Below, in pieces: positions 10,255 through 19,732 of a stretch of DNA of 57,500 nt. The notes beneath the pieces were generated by a model. The model did not search any database. It was not told where the DNA came from and saw only the letters and a program-made list of their open reading frames with translations. Origin of the DNA: Myxococcales bacterium (GTDB lineage Bacteria; Myxococcota_A; Polyangia; Haliangiales; Haliangiaceae); the NCBI GenBank assembly GCA_016706545.1, contig JADJJK010000055.1:1-57500 (forward strand), given 5' to 3'. A program made the translations under genes and the position numbers. Every line of letters begins with the position of its first letter. The first letter of the stretch is position 1.

Positions 10255-11094
10255 CTACGAGCTTGGCAGCGCGAAGGTGAACGTCCACACCACGAACGAC
10301 GACACCGGTCGATCGCTCGTGTCCTTGGCGGGCTCGAACTCCAGCCGCCTGGCTTGTGCCAGCGCGATCTCGTCGAGCCCGTGGCCCAGGCGATTGAGCA
10401 GCACCGCGGCGGTGACGCTGCCGCGGTCGTTGACGGTCAGCCGGACGCGGAGCTTGCCCTCGATCCCGAGCTGCCTCGCCTCGGCCGGGTAGTCTTTGCG
10501 CGCGTCGAAGTAGCTGTAGTCCCCTTTGGGCATGGCCTGGGTCTTGATCATGGCCACCGAGAGCGGCTTGTCACCGGCGCCGCTGCCCTCCTGCGTGCCG
10601 GTGCCGCCGCCCTGCCCACCGCCGCCGACCTTGCCTGTGTTCACGGCGGCCTTGCGCACGGCGACGCCGCGCGCCGAAGGAGGGGCGCTGGGCAGGGCCA
10701 CGGTGGGCGAGCCGCCGGGCGTCGCGTCGGCGGGGAGCGGCGGCGGGGTCTCCTCAGGCGGCGGCGGCGCTGTGCTGGTCGCCACCCGCTGGGGCGCGGC
10801 CGTCCGTGGGGCGCGGGTGGTCACGGGTTGCACCAAGGGCGGCGGGGGCTCGACCACCGGCGGCGCGGGAGGAGGTGGAGGCGGCAGGGGAGGTGGCACC
10901 TGGATGTCGACGAGCTCGACCGTCGGCGCCAGCTCTCGCGGGGGACGCTTGCCCAGGGAGCGCGCGACGTCGGCGGTGAAGGCCAGCATCGCGTGGATGA
11001 GCAGGGTGCCCGCGATGGCCCACGACAGCCGTCGATCTCGACGCTGCGGGTCAAGCGGGGGGGCTGCGGAGGGGCGAGACGGGTAGGGGATCAT
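10255..11094 (-). CDS. tonB: TonB-family energy transducer
   Basis: A 279-residue TonB-type protein that passes proton-motive energy from ExbB/ExbD to outer-membrane receptors. It has a short cytoplasmic N-terminus, one membrane helix (about 24-44, WAIAGTLLIHAMLAF), a Pro-rich periplasmic spacer (65-150) with PPPLPPPPPPAPP, a Gly-rich stretch near 160-175, and a TonB C-terminal domain (about 200-279) with YPAEARQLGIEGKLRVR and FEPAKD. It lies 27 bases after exbD on the same strand, in the usual order. The next gene, 107 bases on, encodes a likely outer-membrane partner. Confidence 0.92.
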   Translation of the reverse strand: MIPYPSRPSAAPPLDPQRRDRRLSWAIAGTLLIHAMLAFTADVARSLGKRPPRELAPTVELVDIQVPPPLPPPPPPAPPVVEPPPPLVQPVTTRAPRTAAPQRVATSTAPPPPEETPPPLPADATPGGSPTVALPSAPPSARGVAVRKAAVNTGKVGGGGQGGGTGTQEGSGAGDKPLSVAMIKTQAMPKGDYSYFDARKDYPAEARQLGIEGKLRVRLTVNDRGSVTAAVLLNRLGHGLDEIALAQARRLEFEPAKDTSDRPVSSFVVWTFTFALPSS

Positions 11095-11121
11095 CGCGGC
11101 GAAATCAGGCTTGGGGAGCGG

Positions 11122-11556
11122 CTACGGCGGGGTGACGGTGGCTTCGGCCTTCTCGTTCTCGAGCGCAATGGCGCGGATCCCCGCTTGTTGCACCAGATCG
11201 ATGGCGCGCATCACTCCACCATAGGCTGCCACGCGATCGCCGGCAATGATCGCCTTGGGCTGCGCCATCCCTGACGACACCGCGGTGATCTGGGCCACGG
11301 CGTCAGCGTCGGTGGCGGCGAGTGAGCCGTTGACGTACAGCTTGCCGCCGGCGTCCACCGAGACCCGCAGCGTGCTCTGCACCTCGCCGCCGGTGGCGGC
11401 CTTGGGCTTGTCGATGTTGACCCCGCGCGCGACGATGAGCTTCGCCGTGACCATGAAGATGATGAGGAGCACCAGCACCACATCGACGAACGGGGTGATG
11501 TTGATGTCGATGATGCCAGCGCTGTCCTCGTCCTGGTAGGCGCTACTTCCCGCCAC
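11122..11556 (-). CDS. exbD: ExbD/TolR biopolymer transport protein
   Basis: A 144-residue ExbD/TolR subunit: one membrane helix (about 22-42) and a periplasmic domain. The essential proton-carrying Asp is present at residue 25 in INITPFVDVVLVLL. It works with the ExbB protein encoded just upstream; the two coding regions overlap by 14 bases, so they are translationally coupled. The C-terminal domain ends in an acidic/Pro tail. The family cannot be split cleanly into ExbD or TolR by sequence alone; the TonB gene next door favours ExbD. Confidence 0.93.
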   Translation of the reverse strand: MAGSSAYQDEDSAGIIDINITPFVDVVLVLLIIFMVTAKLIVARGVNIDKPKAATGGEVQSTLRVSVDAGGKLYVNGSLAATDADAVAQITAVSSGMAQPKAIIAGDRVAAYGGVMRAIDLVQQAGIRAIALENEKAEATVTPP

Positions 11557-12235
11557 GGCGCTCCTCCTTCTGGTCCTTCTGGTCTTTCTCGTCCTTCTTG
11601 TCCGGGGCGCTCTTTGCCGTCTCGCCGTAGCACTGGCTCAGCACCTGGTGCGCGCACTCGTCGGCGCCGCTCATGATCACGCGCAGGCGCCGGTTGAAGT
11701 AGTTGTACGCGATGACCGCCGGGATCGCGACCAGCAGGCCGATGGCGGTGGCGACCAGCGCTTCTGCGATGCCGGCCATGACCAGCGACTCGCTCTCCGC
11801 GGACTTGTTCTTGAGGTCGTCGAACGCGCGGATGACCCCGATCACCGTGCCGAGCAGGCCGATGAAGGGCACGTTGTTGCCCAGCGTGCCCAGGACGATG
11901 AGGTTCTTCTCGGCGGTGCGACGCCAGCGCGCGCGCTCGCTGTGCATGGCCTCGGCCGCGGCGTCGGCGCCGTTGCCTCGCTCCGCGAGGCCGCGCAAGG
12001 TCACCTGCGCGGCGATGGTCTGGTCGTCGCGATGCTTGTCGACGAAGGCGTCGAGCTGCCCTTGCTCATGGCTTCGCTTGAGCTCGCGGCTGAGCGCCTC
12101 GGTGTCGGTGTCGCGGCCGGAGAACCAGATCGCGCGGTCGAGCATGACGCCGATGGAGACCACCGACAGCGCGACCAGCAGGTACAGCACCCAGGAGGCG
12201 CCGAGGAGGGCGAAGTCTAGGAAGAACTGGGTCAT
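11543..12235 (-). CDS. exbB: ExbB/TolQ/MotA-family proton channel
   Basis: A 230-residue membrane protein with three predicted helices (about 10-32, 115-140 and 150-175). The family signature is visible in NVPFIGLLGTVIGVIRAF and GIAEALVATAIGLLVAIPAV. It forms the proton channel with ExbD that energises TonB. Its start overlaps the truD stop by four bases (ATGA) and its end overlaps exbD by 14 bases. The C-terminus is a short, strongly charged Lys/Asp/Glu tail (KKDEKDQKDQKEE) encoded by a repeat, unusual against standard ExbB. Confidence 0.93.
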   Translation of the reverse strand: MTQFFLDFALLGASWVLYLLVALSVVSIGVMLDRAIWFSGRDTDTEALSRELKRSHEQGQLDAFVDKHRDDQTIAAQVTLRGLAERGNGADAAAEAMHSERARWRRTAEKNLIVLGTLGNNVPFIGLLGTVIGVIRAFDDLKNKSAESESLVMAGIAEALVATAIGLLVAIPAVIAYNYFNRRLRVIMSGADECAHQVLSQCYGETAKSAPDKKDEKDQKDQKEERRGGK

Positions 12236-13446
12236 GAAGGGTCCTTGAGCTGCGCCGCGGGGCCGGCGTCGACGAGGGAGGGAGATGATGACGGGGTCCG
12301 AGGCATCGCGGCGTCCTCATTGGCGCGGTCGCGGTCGTCGCCGGCGCCGCGGTCGTCTCGCTCGCCGGCGTCGCCGTGCCCGTGCCCGTCACCGTCGTGC
12401 GCTGCGGGGGCGGTCTCGCTGACCGGCTTTTGGACCTCGCGCAGCACCGCGGTGGCGTAGGCGCCTGCCGGCAGCGTGAACGAGATGCGCACGGCGTCGT
12501 CGTCGAGTTGCTCCACCGCCCAGTCGGCGATGGCCACCGCGGCGTCGCGCCTGGCGCCAGGCGCGAGCTTGCGCACCGCCGCGAACTCCGAGAGCGCCAG
12601 CCCGGCCTCCTCCAGCACCGCGGCCTCGCGCGCGTGGGCGGGGCTGCCCGGCGTGGGCCCGCGCATCTCCACGCCAAACATCGGCCCCGTCGTGAGCACC
12701 TCGCCGGCGAGCAGGCGAGGTTGGTCCACGGCAGGATCGGTGCAAACGAAGACGCCGCCGCCGACCTTGCGCAGCAGGTCTCCTTCGAGCACTTGCCGGT
12801 ACTCCTGGGCGTGGATGCGCCGCGCGAGCCAGCGGTTGAACAGGTCCGATTGCAGCGCCGAGAGCAAGAGGCGGTTCTTGCGCGGGTCCCGGTCAAAGCG
12901 GCGCTGCTTGCGCATCATCGCCAGGCCCATCGCGGCGTTGTCCCCCGCCCGGCCAAAGCGCTGCTCGCCGTACCAGTTGGGGGCGCCCGGCGCGGCGGCG
13001 AGCGCGGTGAGCACCGCGCTCGCGGCGGCCGCTGCCGCCGGGCCGGTGCGTCGCACGACGATGACGAAGCGGTTGGCGCGGACGTGCCCGGTGCGCAGCT
13101 TGTGCGGGTGCGGGCAGGCCTCGAGGATCTGGAGGCCCGGCAGCGAAAGCCCCGTCACCTGCGCGAGGGTCACAGGTGGCGGCAAGCTCACCCACTGGCG
13201 GGTGACCGCCCGCCGGTCTTTCATGCCGGCGACGCCGATGTCCCGGGGGGAGACACCCAGCGCCCGGGCCAGCAGGTCGATCGCGAACGGGGTGGTGCAG
13301 TCGACCTTCTCGATGAAGGCAAACACATGGTCGCCGGCGCCGCTTGGCGCGTACGGGAGCTCCTCGAACACGGCGAAGTCTTGCGGCGTCTCACGAAGGA
13401 GACCTCCGATGCCGGGGAGGTCAGCGGTCAGAAACGGCAACGACAC
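12232..13446 (-). CDS. truD: tRNA pseudouridine(13) synthase TruD
   Basis: A 404-residue TruD that converts uridine 13 of tRNAs to pseudouridine. The catalytic Asp (about residue 77) sits in GVAGMKDRRAVTRQ, and the N-terminal QDFAVFEEL and the RANRFVIV block match the family. The last ~55 residues are a His/Asp/Gly/Ala-rich tail (HDGDGHGHGDAGERDDRG) outside the fold. It overlaps exbB by four bases and leads a run of transport genes with no functional link to tRNA modification. The start at 13446 fits the family N-terminus; the divergent promoter region lies at 13447-13674. Confidence 0.93.
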   Translation of the reverse strand: MSLPFLTADLPGIGGLLRETPQDFAVFEELPYAPSGAGDHVFAFIEKVDCTTPFAIDLLARALGVSPRDIGVAGMKDRRAVTRQWVSLPPPVTLAQVTGLSLPGLQILEACPHPHKLRTGHVRANRFVIVVRRTGPAAAAAASAVLTALAAAPGAPNWYGEQRFGRAGDNAAMGLAMMRKQRRFDRDPRKNRLLLSALQSDLFNRWLARRIHAQEYRQVLEGDLLRKVGGGVFVCTDPAVDQPRLLAGEVLTTGPMFGVEMRGPTPGSPAHAREAAVLEEAGLALSEFAAVRKLAPGARRDAAVAIADWAVEQLDDDAVRISFTLPAGAYATAVLREVQKPVSETAPAAHDGDGHGHGDAGERDDRGAGDDRDRANEDAAMPRTPSSSPSLVDAGPAAQLKDPS

Positions 13447-13674
13447 CAGGGCTACTGTGGCATGTCTGCCGGCGATTGCCGCCGGTTACGGTGCGGATTT
13501 GATCGGGCGGTGTGCGCTCCAGCGCGGCGGCGGTTCGATCGACGTCACACCGAGGTAACATCTTGCCGTCTCGCGCTTGCGAGCGGCGCCGGCACGATGA
13601 GTTCCGCTGGGATGGACGGCTTCGGTTGGCCTTTGCGGGGCGGGCGCCATTTGACAAGGCCCCGGGCCGTGATC

Positions 13675-14571
13675 ATGTTGCTCCCCATGTTCGGATCTTC
13701 TCTGGGACGCTGGCGCATCGGCTCCTTGCTCGGCTTTCCGGTCGAGATAAGCTGGAGCTTCTTGCTCTTGCTCGCGGTCGCGATGCTGGCCTTTGGCGGG
13801 ATGACCGCGGTGTTCGTGACGCTCCTGGCCTTCGGCTCGGTGCTGCTCCATGAGCTTGGGCACGCGGTGGTGGCACGAACGCTCGGGGTGCGGGTCTCGA
13901 GCATCGAGCTTGGGTTCTTCGGTGGCGCGGCCAAGATGGTGGAGCTGCCTCGGTCTGCCAATCACGAGATCGCCATCGCGATCGCGGGGCCGGCGGTCTC
14001 GCTGATGCTGTCCGGGCTGGGCTTTGGGCTGGGCGCGGTGACCGGCGTCGCGCTGTTGTCCCTCATCGGCTGGATCAACCTGGTCATCGCCGGCTTCAAC
14101 CTGCTGCCGGCGCTGCCGATGGACGGGGGCCGCATCTTGCGCGCGCTCTTGACCCGGCGGATGGACTACGTGCGCGCCACTGACTCCGCGGTCAAGGTCG
14201 CCCGCGTGTTCGCCATCGGGTTCGCGGTGGTGGGGCTCTTTTTCAGCGCGTTCCAGCTCTTAGTGCTGGCGCCGGTGCTGTGGATGATGGGGACGCAGGA
14301 GCGCTGGATGGCGCGGGCGCTGGCCGAGCGCTACATCCGCACCGCCGGGGGATATGCGCAGCGGTCGGCTGGCAGGGGTGGCGCCGAGGTGGAGGTGTTG
14401 CCGCGCGGCGCCTGGGAGGTGCGCGGCAGGGGGCCGCGGCGACCCGTTGTCGCCTCGCCCGTTCACCTCGAGCGGAGGTCGGGTCTGGCTGCGTCGTACC
14501 GGGGGAGGTCGCTGGGTCGTGGAGGTCGAGTCGTAGCAGGGAGGGCGGGCGCAGCCGATCGCGGCCCGTGA
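13675..14571 (+). CDS. M50-family intramembrane metalloprotease
   Basis: A site-2-protease-like (M50) membrane enzyme of about 298 residues. The zinc site HELGH is in VLLHELGHAVVAR in the first helices, and the second motif is NLLPALPMDGGRILRAL, giving the third ligand. Five to six hydrophobic segments run from about residue 15 to 210. The last ~75 residues are a basic Arg/Gly tail. Such proteins usually cut membrane-bound regulators, but no anti-sigma factor lies nearby. Start is uncertain: ATG at 13675 or 13687 gives the family-like MFGSSLGRWRIG N-terminus; an ATG at 13597 is open in frame but adds non-family sequence. Confidence 0.87.
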   Translation: MLLPMFGSSLGRWRIGSLLGFPVEISWSFLLLLAVAMLAFGGMTAVFVTLLAFGSVLLHELGHAVVARTLGVRVSSIELGFFGGAAKMVELPRSANHEIAIAIAGPAVSLMLSGLGFGLGAVTGVALLSLIGWINLVIAGFNLLPALPMDGGRILRALLTRRMDYVRATDSAVKVARVFAIGFAVVGLFFSAFQLLVLAPVLWMMGTQERWMARALAERYIRTAGGYAQRSAGRGGAEVEVLPRGAWEVRGRGPRRPVVASPVHLERRSGLAASYRGRSLGRGGRVVAGRAGAADRGP

Positions 14572-14637
14572 GCGCGGCGCCTGCCGGCGACCGGGCCTTG
14601 GCCCCCGCTCGCGTCTCAGATCGGTCACACTGGGCGC

Positions 14638-15219
14638 ATGTCGTCTCGTGACCCGAACCTGTTTGCCCGCATCGGGCCGCAACTCCTGCGCGATGTCATC
14701 GTCGATTTCTACGACCGAGTCTTCGCGGACGTGATGATCGGGTTCCTCTTTGCCGGCAAGGACAAGCAGCGCCTCGTCAACAAGGAGTGGGAGCTGACCG
14801 CGCGCTTCCTTGGCGCGGACATCGCCTACACCGGGCGCCCCATGCGGATGGCGCACGCGGCGTCGCCGATCTTTGGCGGCCACTTCGAGCGACGGCTCCA
14901 GATCCTGCGCGAGACGATGGCCGCCCATGCCGTGGATCCCGAGGTCGCGCGCGTGTGGATCGAACACCAGCAGGCGCTGCGCTCGCAGATCACCGCGGAC
15001 CGCGGCTCGGAGTGCAAGGACTCCGGGGTCGCGGCGGAGCTCGGTGAGCGCGCGTCTCTGGTGGGAGAGGGCCCCGCGGTGGTGCCGGCGCGAGCGTCAG
15101 GTGGGACAGCGGTCGTGGTCAGCGCCGAGACCGCCTCGGGCGTCGACGCGATCGAGCCTCTCGCCTTGAAGCCCTCGGTGGAGGCCACGCTGGTGCGCCT
15201 GGGTCGAAAGCCGAGCTGA
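14638..15219 (+). CDS. Truncated haemoglobin-like protein with C-terminal extension
   Basis: A 193-residue protein whose first ~118 residues are a truncated (2-on-2) globin: LFARIGPQLLRDVIVDFYDRVF at the start, LFAGKDKQRLVNKEWELTARFLG in the middle and AHAASPIFGGHFERRLQ carrying candidate haem-ligand histidines. These small globins bind O2, NO or related ligands. The remaining 75 residues (VAAELGERASLVGEG onward) are Ala/Val/Ser-rich with no recognised domain; family members normally stop near 120-140. ATG at 14638 fits the family start. The gene lies 66 bases after the M50 protease gene and may be co-transcribed. Globin group assignment is not certain. Confidence 0.82.
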   Translation: MSSRDPNLFARIGPQLLRDVIVDFYDRVFADVMIGFLFAGKDKQRLVNKEWELTARFLGADIAYTGRPMRMAHAASPIFGGHFERRLQILRETMAAHAVDPEVARVWIEHQQALRSQITADRGSECKDSGVAAELGERASLVGEGPAVVPARASGGTAVVVSAETASGVDAIEPLALKPSVEATLVRLGRKPS

Positions 15220-15228
15220 CCGGGCGCG

Positions 15229-15325
15229 GCCGGTGGCGGTGGCGGCGGTTGGAGCGCTGTCGGTGGCGTCGGTCGGAGCGCTGTCGGTGGCGTCGGTCGG
15301 TGGCGGTGGTCGGTGGCGCCGGCAC
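15229..15325. repeat. GGTGGCGTCGGTCGG tandem repeat
   Basis: Short direct repeats after the globin gene: a ~26-base unit containing GGAGCGCTGTCGGTGGCG occurs twice, flanked by GGTGGCGGTGG variants. The rest of the 15220-15598 gap shows no gene; the AGGA at 15591-15594 is the likely ribosome site for the next gene. Confidence 0.7.
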
Positions 15326-15598
15326 GCCGCGCTTGGCCGCGCGGGGGCTGCCATGTTATGGATGTCCCATGTGGTATCTGGGCTCCGTCCCTCACCAGCC
15401 TGACGTATCCTAGCTGCGGCGCCGCGGCGACGACCTCGGGTTGTCCTCGCGCGTGCCGCGCAGTCGCGTCGCGGTCACCGGGCCGACGACGAGGCTCACG
15501 TTGTCTGCTGCTTGGCAGCCCAAGGCGTCGCCTGGTCGCTGTCGAAGCTCTCGCCATCTCGCCGTCTATTGCCACCGCCAGGGAAGCCCGAGGAATTC

Positions 15599-17023
15599 AT
15601 GGATGCTCCACTTTCGACGATCGGCCGCGCGCCGGCTGCTGCTGACGAGATCCGCCACCTGAAGCCGCGGGTAGATCCCAGCACGTTGCTGCACCGGCAG
15701 CTCCTGGATGGGCACTTCTGGACCAAGATCCCGGCGTACCGCGAGGTGGACGAGGCCACGTTCTTGGATCACGCCTGGCAGGCCAAGAACTCCATCACCA
15801 ACCCCACCAAGCTGCTGGCCGCGGTGCAGGACCTGGTGCCGCAGAGCTTCTACGACGACGTCGTCGCGGGCTTCGCGCGCGCGCCCATGAGCATCCGGGT
15901 GTCGCCGTACTTGTTGTCGCTCATCGACTGGGCCGACCCATACAACGATCCGCTGCGCCGCCAGTTCGTGCCGGTGGCGTCACGGCTGCTCCCCGATCAT
16001 CCCAAGCTCACGCTGGACTCGTTGCACGAACAGGCGGACGCGCCGGTGCCGGGGCTCACCCACCGGTATCCGGACAAGGCGTTGTTTCTGACCCTGGACA
16101 CCTGCCCGGTGTACTGCCGCTTCTGTACCCGGAGCTACGCGGTGGGCGTCGACACCGGCGAGGTGGAGAAGGTGTCGCTCAAGGCCACCGAGGACCGCTG
16201 GCTGCGCGCCTTCCAGTACATCCGAGAGCGCCCGGAGATCGAGGACATCGTGGTGTCCGGAGGCGACAGCTATCAGCTCAAGGCGCGCCAGATCTCGCTC
16301 ATCGGCAACACGCTCCTGGAGATGCCGAACGTTCGCCGGATCCGCTTCGCCACCAAGGGGCCGGCGGTGATGCCGATGAAGCTCATCACGGACGTCGAGT
16401 GGGTGGATGCGCTGACCAGCGTCGTGGAGCGCGGCCGCAAGCTGCACAAGGAGGTGGTGCTCCACACCCACTTCAATCACCCCAACGAGATCACCGCGAT
16501 CACCAAGCGGGCGCTCGACGGCATCTTCGAGCGGGGCATCATCGTTCGCAACCAGTCGGTGCTGCAGCGTGGCGTCAACGACACCATCGAGACCATGCAG
16601 CTCCTGGTCAAGCGGTTGGGGCACTGCCAGGTTCACCCGTACTACGTGTACGTGCATGATCTGGTGAAGGGCGTGGAGGATCTTCGCACCACGTTGCAGA
16701 CCGCGCTGGACATCGAGAAGGCGGTGCGCGGCACCACCGCGGGGTTTCACACCCCGACCTTCGTGGTGGACGCGCCCGGCGGGGGCGGCAAGCGCGTGGC
16801 GCACTCGTTTGAGCACTACGACCGGGACAGCGGGATCTCTGTGTTCTCCGCGCCCTCGGTCAAGCCCGGGTTCTTCTTGTACTTCGATCCGGTTGATACG
16901 CTCGCCCCGGAGATCCAGGAGCGCTGGCAGAGCGGCGAGCAGCAGCAGAAGATGATCGACGACGCCGTGTCCGCAGCGCAGCGCGCGCTGGTGGACTCGT
17001 CGCGCGCCAGCAGCGTTCGCTGA
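15599..17023 (+). CDS. KamA-family radical SAM protein (lysine 2,3-aminomutase-like)
   Basis: A 474-residue radical SAM enzyme of the KamA/lysine-2,3-aminomutase group. The cluster-binding CPVYCRFC (C169, C173, C176) has the CxxxCxxC spacing that holds the [4Fe-4S]-SAM centre. VVSGGDSYQL, RFATKGPAVMP, LHTHFNHPNEIT and HPYYVYVHDLVKG are typical KamA blocks. The family moves an amino group between alpha and beta carbons using PLP; some members do this on substrates other than free lysine, and no substrate can be assigned here. ATG at 15599 with AGGA upstream is preferred over an open-frame ATG at 15512. The stop lies 36 bases before a 16-base palindrome that marks the left edge of the HNH unit. 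Confidence 0.88.
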   Translation: MDAPLSTIGRAPAAADEIRHLKPRVDPSTLLHRQLLDGHFWTKIPAYREVDEATFLDHAWQAKNSITNPTKLLAAVQDLVPQSFYDDVVAGFARAPMSIRVSPYLLSLIDWADPYNDPLRRQFVPVASRLLPDHPKLTLDSLHEQADAPVPGLTHRYPDKALFLTLDTCPVYCRFCTRSYAVGVDTGEVEKVSLKATEDRWLRAFQYIRERPEIEDIVVSGGDSYQLKARQISLIGNTLLEMPNVRRIRFATKGPAVMPMKLITDVEWVDALTSVVERGRKLHKEVVLHTHFNHPNEITAITKRALDGIFERGIIVRNQSVLQRGVNDTIETMQLLVKRLGHCQVHPYYVYVHDLVKGVEDLRTTLQTALDIEKAVRGTTAGFHTPTFVVDAPGGGGKRVAHSFEHYDRDSGISVFSAPSVKPGFFLYFDPVDTLAPEIQERWQSGEQQQKMIDDAVSAAQRALVDSSRASSVR

Positions 17024-17058
17024 GCCGCCCGCTGGCTAGCAGCGGGCTTGGGTTCCCT

Positions 17059-17335
17059 GAGCGCCGCGGCGCTCATGCTGCCCCACCGTGCCAGGCCCGA
17101 GCCACCGTGCCAGGCCCGAGCCGCCGTGCTAGGCCCGAGCCGCCGTGCCGACTCACCCACCTTCCACGCGCTCACCCTTGTCGCTACCTGGCGATCTGTT
17201 CCGGGTCGGGTTCTGGGTCCAAAACAAGGAACTCGGTTGAAAACAGCAGGGGCGTGCGGCGGGGGAGAGGCGCGCCGTCCCTCCAGGGGCCCCTGCGCCC
17301 TGGCTTCGGTCGCTGTGGTCAACGCGGCGCGTGGG
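17059..17335 (+). repeat. Left arm of the inverted repeat
   Basis: Order from the outside: a palindrome (17059-17074), three to four 19-base tandem units of the GAGCCACCGTGCCAGGCCC type (17085-17150), then about 175 bases matching the complement of 19857-20051 with scattered differences and small gaps. The homology fades as the sequence enters the poly-G stretch. Confidence 0.75.
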
Positions 17336-17347
17336 GGCCGCGCCGGC

Positions 17348-17544
<197 letters not shown>

Positions 17545-17628
17545 AGCCGCCCTCGACGTTTGTGCCGGCCGGCCGCGTCCCGCCTTGGGCGGCTACTAGC
17601 GCGAGGTGGGCGGATGTTTCGACGGACG

Positions 17629-19443
17629 TTACGACCGGCGCTCCGATCGGCGCTGGGACGGATGCTGCAGGTGGTCCGGCAGTGGGCGGCCGATGGAGAG
17701 CGGATCGACGCCGGTTGCTTCCATCTCCGCGAGGACCCAGCACTCGATGGCGCTGTGGCGGTCGAGGTCGTCCCACAGGCCGCGGAGGGGGAGGCCGTCG
17801 GGGTCGAGCGGGGGATCGGCGAGCGATGCGGGTGGAGAGGCGGGTGCTGATGTGCGGGGGGATGCGGGTGGTGGGGATGTTGGTGGGGCGGCGGTGGGCG
17901 CGGAGATTGAGGGGGCCGCGGCGTCGGCGCGGCGCTGGATGCGAGTGATCGTGGCGGCGGCGTCCCAGCTATCGACGCGCTCGCCGCGCCAGCGGCACTG
18001 GCCGGTGGTGGCTGTCAGCGGCAGCGTTGCGTTGGCGGCGCGCACGGCATGGATCGCCGGCCAGCCGAGCAGCGTCGGCGCGGGGCGCGGCGGCAGCGGG
18101 ACGACGGCGCGGCCCTGTGGATCTTCGAACGCGAGCGCGCCTGTGGGTGACTGCGTGATGCGATAGCCGCGCTCGTGGACGTAGGCGTGATGCAAAGAGC
18201 AGAGCAACGCGAGGTTGGGCAGGCTGGTCTCGCCGCCGTCGGCCCAGTGTTGCAGGTGGTGGCCCTCGAGGAAGAGGCGGTGATCGCAGCCGGGGAAGCG
18301 GCAGGTGCGGTCGCGCAAGAGCAAAGCGCGCTTGAGGGCGGCGGGGATGGTGCGGGTCTTGCGGCCGACGGAGAGCGGGGATGCGTCGGTGGCGTTGGTG
18401 ACCCCGGCGGTGGCCCCGATGTTGGCGACGACCAGGCCGCAGTCGCAGGCCAGGCGGCGGGTGGCTTGCGGAGAGAGCGCAAGGTCGGACTCGACGGTGA
18501 GGGCGACTGGCAGCGAGGCGCCGCGGTCGGTGAAGGTGGCGGGCACGATGGCTACATCGGTGGTTGCGGAGATGTCGCTGGCGGAGTCGGCGGTGCCGGT
18601 GGCTGAGTCGGTGGTCGCGGCAGATTGCTGCAGCAGCGCCGCGGGCACGGTGACGATCAGCTCGACGGGAGCACGCTCGGCGCGGTCACCGCGCGCGTAG
18701 GTGTGGACCAGGGCCATCAAGCCATCGGCCCGGTTGTACGGGCGGCGCGCAGTGGTGGTGGGGAGGCTCTTCGTCTCCGCGGAAGCGTCCGTCGCCCGCT
18801 CGGCAGGTGCGGACACTTCCGCGGAAACGTCAGCAACCTCCCCGGAAGCCGCCGCCGGCTCGCGCGTGTAGTCCACCGCGGCTTGCTGCAGTACTTGAAG
18901 CAGCAGCGCGGCCTCGTCGGGGCGCAGGCACGCCTTGACGCACACCATGCCGGAGGCCGTCGTCGTATGCGCCACGTAACGCTCGCTGTCGTGTGGGCGC
19001 GTGGCTCGGCTGGCGGCATCTGCACCGAGCACACCGACCTTGCGGCACACGGCTTCGAGCTGGCTGGCGGTGCAGTGCTGCGCGTAGCCAAGGAGCACCG
19101 CTTCGGTGGCGGCGGTGGCCACGCGCGTGATGGCGCGAGTCTTGGAATAGGAGATCTGCCCGGCAGACAAGGCCTCTGATACGAGCGGCAAGGTGTGCAA
19201 GGCCCTGGCCACGCGCAGGTGTTCGCGCGCGGTGCCGAGGTCCCAGCCGACGCGCCAGCTCAGCCAGTGGGCGCAGGTGCCAAAGCCCTGGCGGTACCAG
19301 CCGCCGGCCGCGTCGAATGTTCGCAGGTCGGCGAGCAAGCGATGCATGGCGGCGTCCAGGTGAACTGCTTGCTCGGCGATGTGTTCGCCGAGAGCTTGAA
19401 CTTCCTCGACGGAGAGTGGTTCGCGCATGCGTTCTTGTAGCAT
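17629..19443 (-). CDS. DUF222 / HNH endonuclease (13E12-like)
   Basis: A 604-residue HNH endonuclease. Residues about 15-330 are the DUF222 region (GFGTCAHWLSWRVGWDLGTAREH, ALHTLPLVSEALSAGQISYSK). The HNH/zinc motif is at about 379-425: CRFPGCDHRLFLEGHHLQHWADGG with LLCSLHH downstream, giving paired Cys and the catalytic His. A Ser/Ala/Asp-rich insert lies near 200-235 and a Pro/Ala/Ser linker near 500-560. Such genes are common in actinobacteria and myxobacteria, often in many copies; their targets are unknown. Inverted repeats enclose it here. ATG at 19443 or 19428 (MREPLSVEEV) can serve as start. The strand and position suggest its own promoter in the 19444-19760 region. Confidence 0.9.
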   Translation of the reverse strand: MLQERMREPLSVEEVQALGEHIAEQAVHLDAAMHRLLADLRTFDAAGGWYRQGFGTCAHWLSWRVGWDLGTAREHLRVARALHTLPLVSEALSAGQISYSKTRAITRVATAATEAVLLGYAQHCTASQLEAVCRKVGVLGADAASRATRPHDSERYVAHTTTASGMVCVKACLRPDEAALLLQVLQQAAVDYTREPAAASGEVADVSAEVSAPAERATDASAETKSLPTTTARRPYNRADGLMALVHTYARGDRAERAPVELIVTVPAALLQQSAATTDSATGTADSASDISATTDVAIVPATFTDRGASLPVALTVESDLALSPQATRRLACDCGLVVANIGATAGVTNATDASPLSVGRKTRTIPAALKRALLLRDRTCRFPGCDHRLFLEGHHLQHWADGGETSLPNLALLCSLHHAYVHERGYRITQSPTGALAFEDPQGRAVVPLPPRPAPTLLGWPAIHAVRAANATLPLTATTGQCRWRGERVDSWDAAATITRIQRRADAAAPSISAPTAAPPTSPPPASPRTSAPASPPASLADPPLDPDGLPLRGLWDDLDRHSAIECWVLAEMEATGVDPLSIGRPLPDHLQHPSQRRSERRS

Positions 19444-19619
19444 GGCGATTTCCGGCGCCGATTTCGCGCCTGGCGTGCTCCAGGTGCCGCAGAAGCGCGG
19501 GCGGCGCGAAGTTTCGTGGGGTGCGCAGGGAGACGAGGATGTAGCGCGCGTGCGGGCCTCTGGTGGAGAGAACGCGGAGGGTTGGCGGTGGCAGGGGGCG
19601 ATTGGACGCGGGAGGTGTC

Positions 19620-19675
19620 AAGGAGGGATGTTTATATTTGTATGGATATTGGATAGCAGATCTTGATTTGGCGAA
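19620..19675 (-). promoter_or_regulatory. AT-rich patch upstream of the HNH gene
   Basis: A 55-base AT-rich stretch (including TTTATATTTGTATGGATATTGG) stands out in a region otherwise near 70% GC, about 180 bases before the HNH start. It is a plausible promoter or unwinding site; no exact -35/-10 pair is clear. Confidence 0.35.
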
Positions 19676-19732
19676 TGCGTCCGGCAGGCGGACGCGAGCG
19701 AGCCGGGACCTGAGATCGAGATCGCGGAAACC

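Noticed and set aside
12376..13674. Open frame extending the M50 protease upstream through truD
   Set aside because: It runs antisense to TruD, has no family match, and the protease N-terminus begins near 13675.
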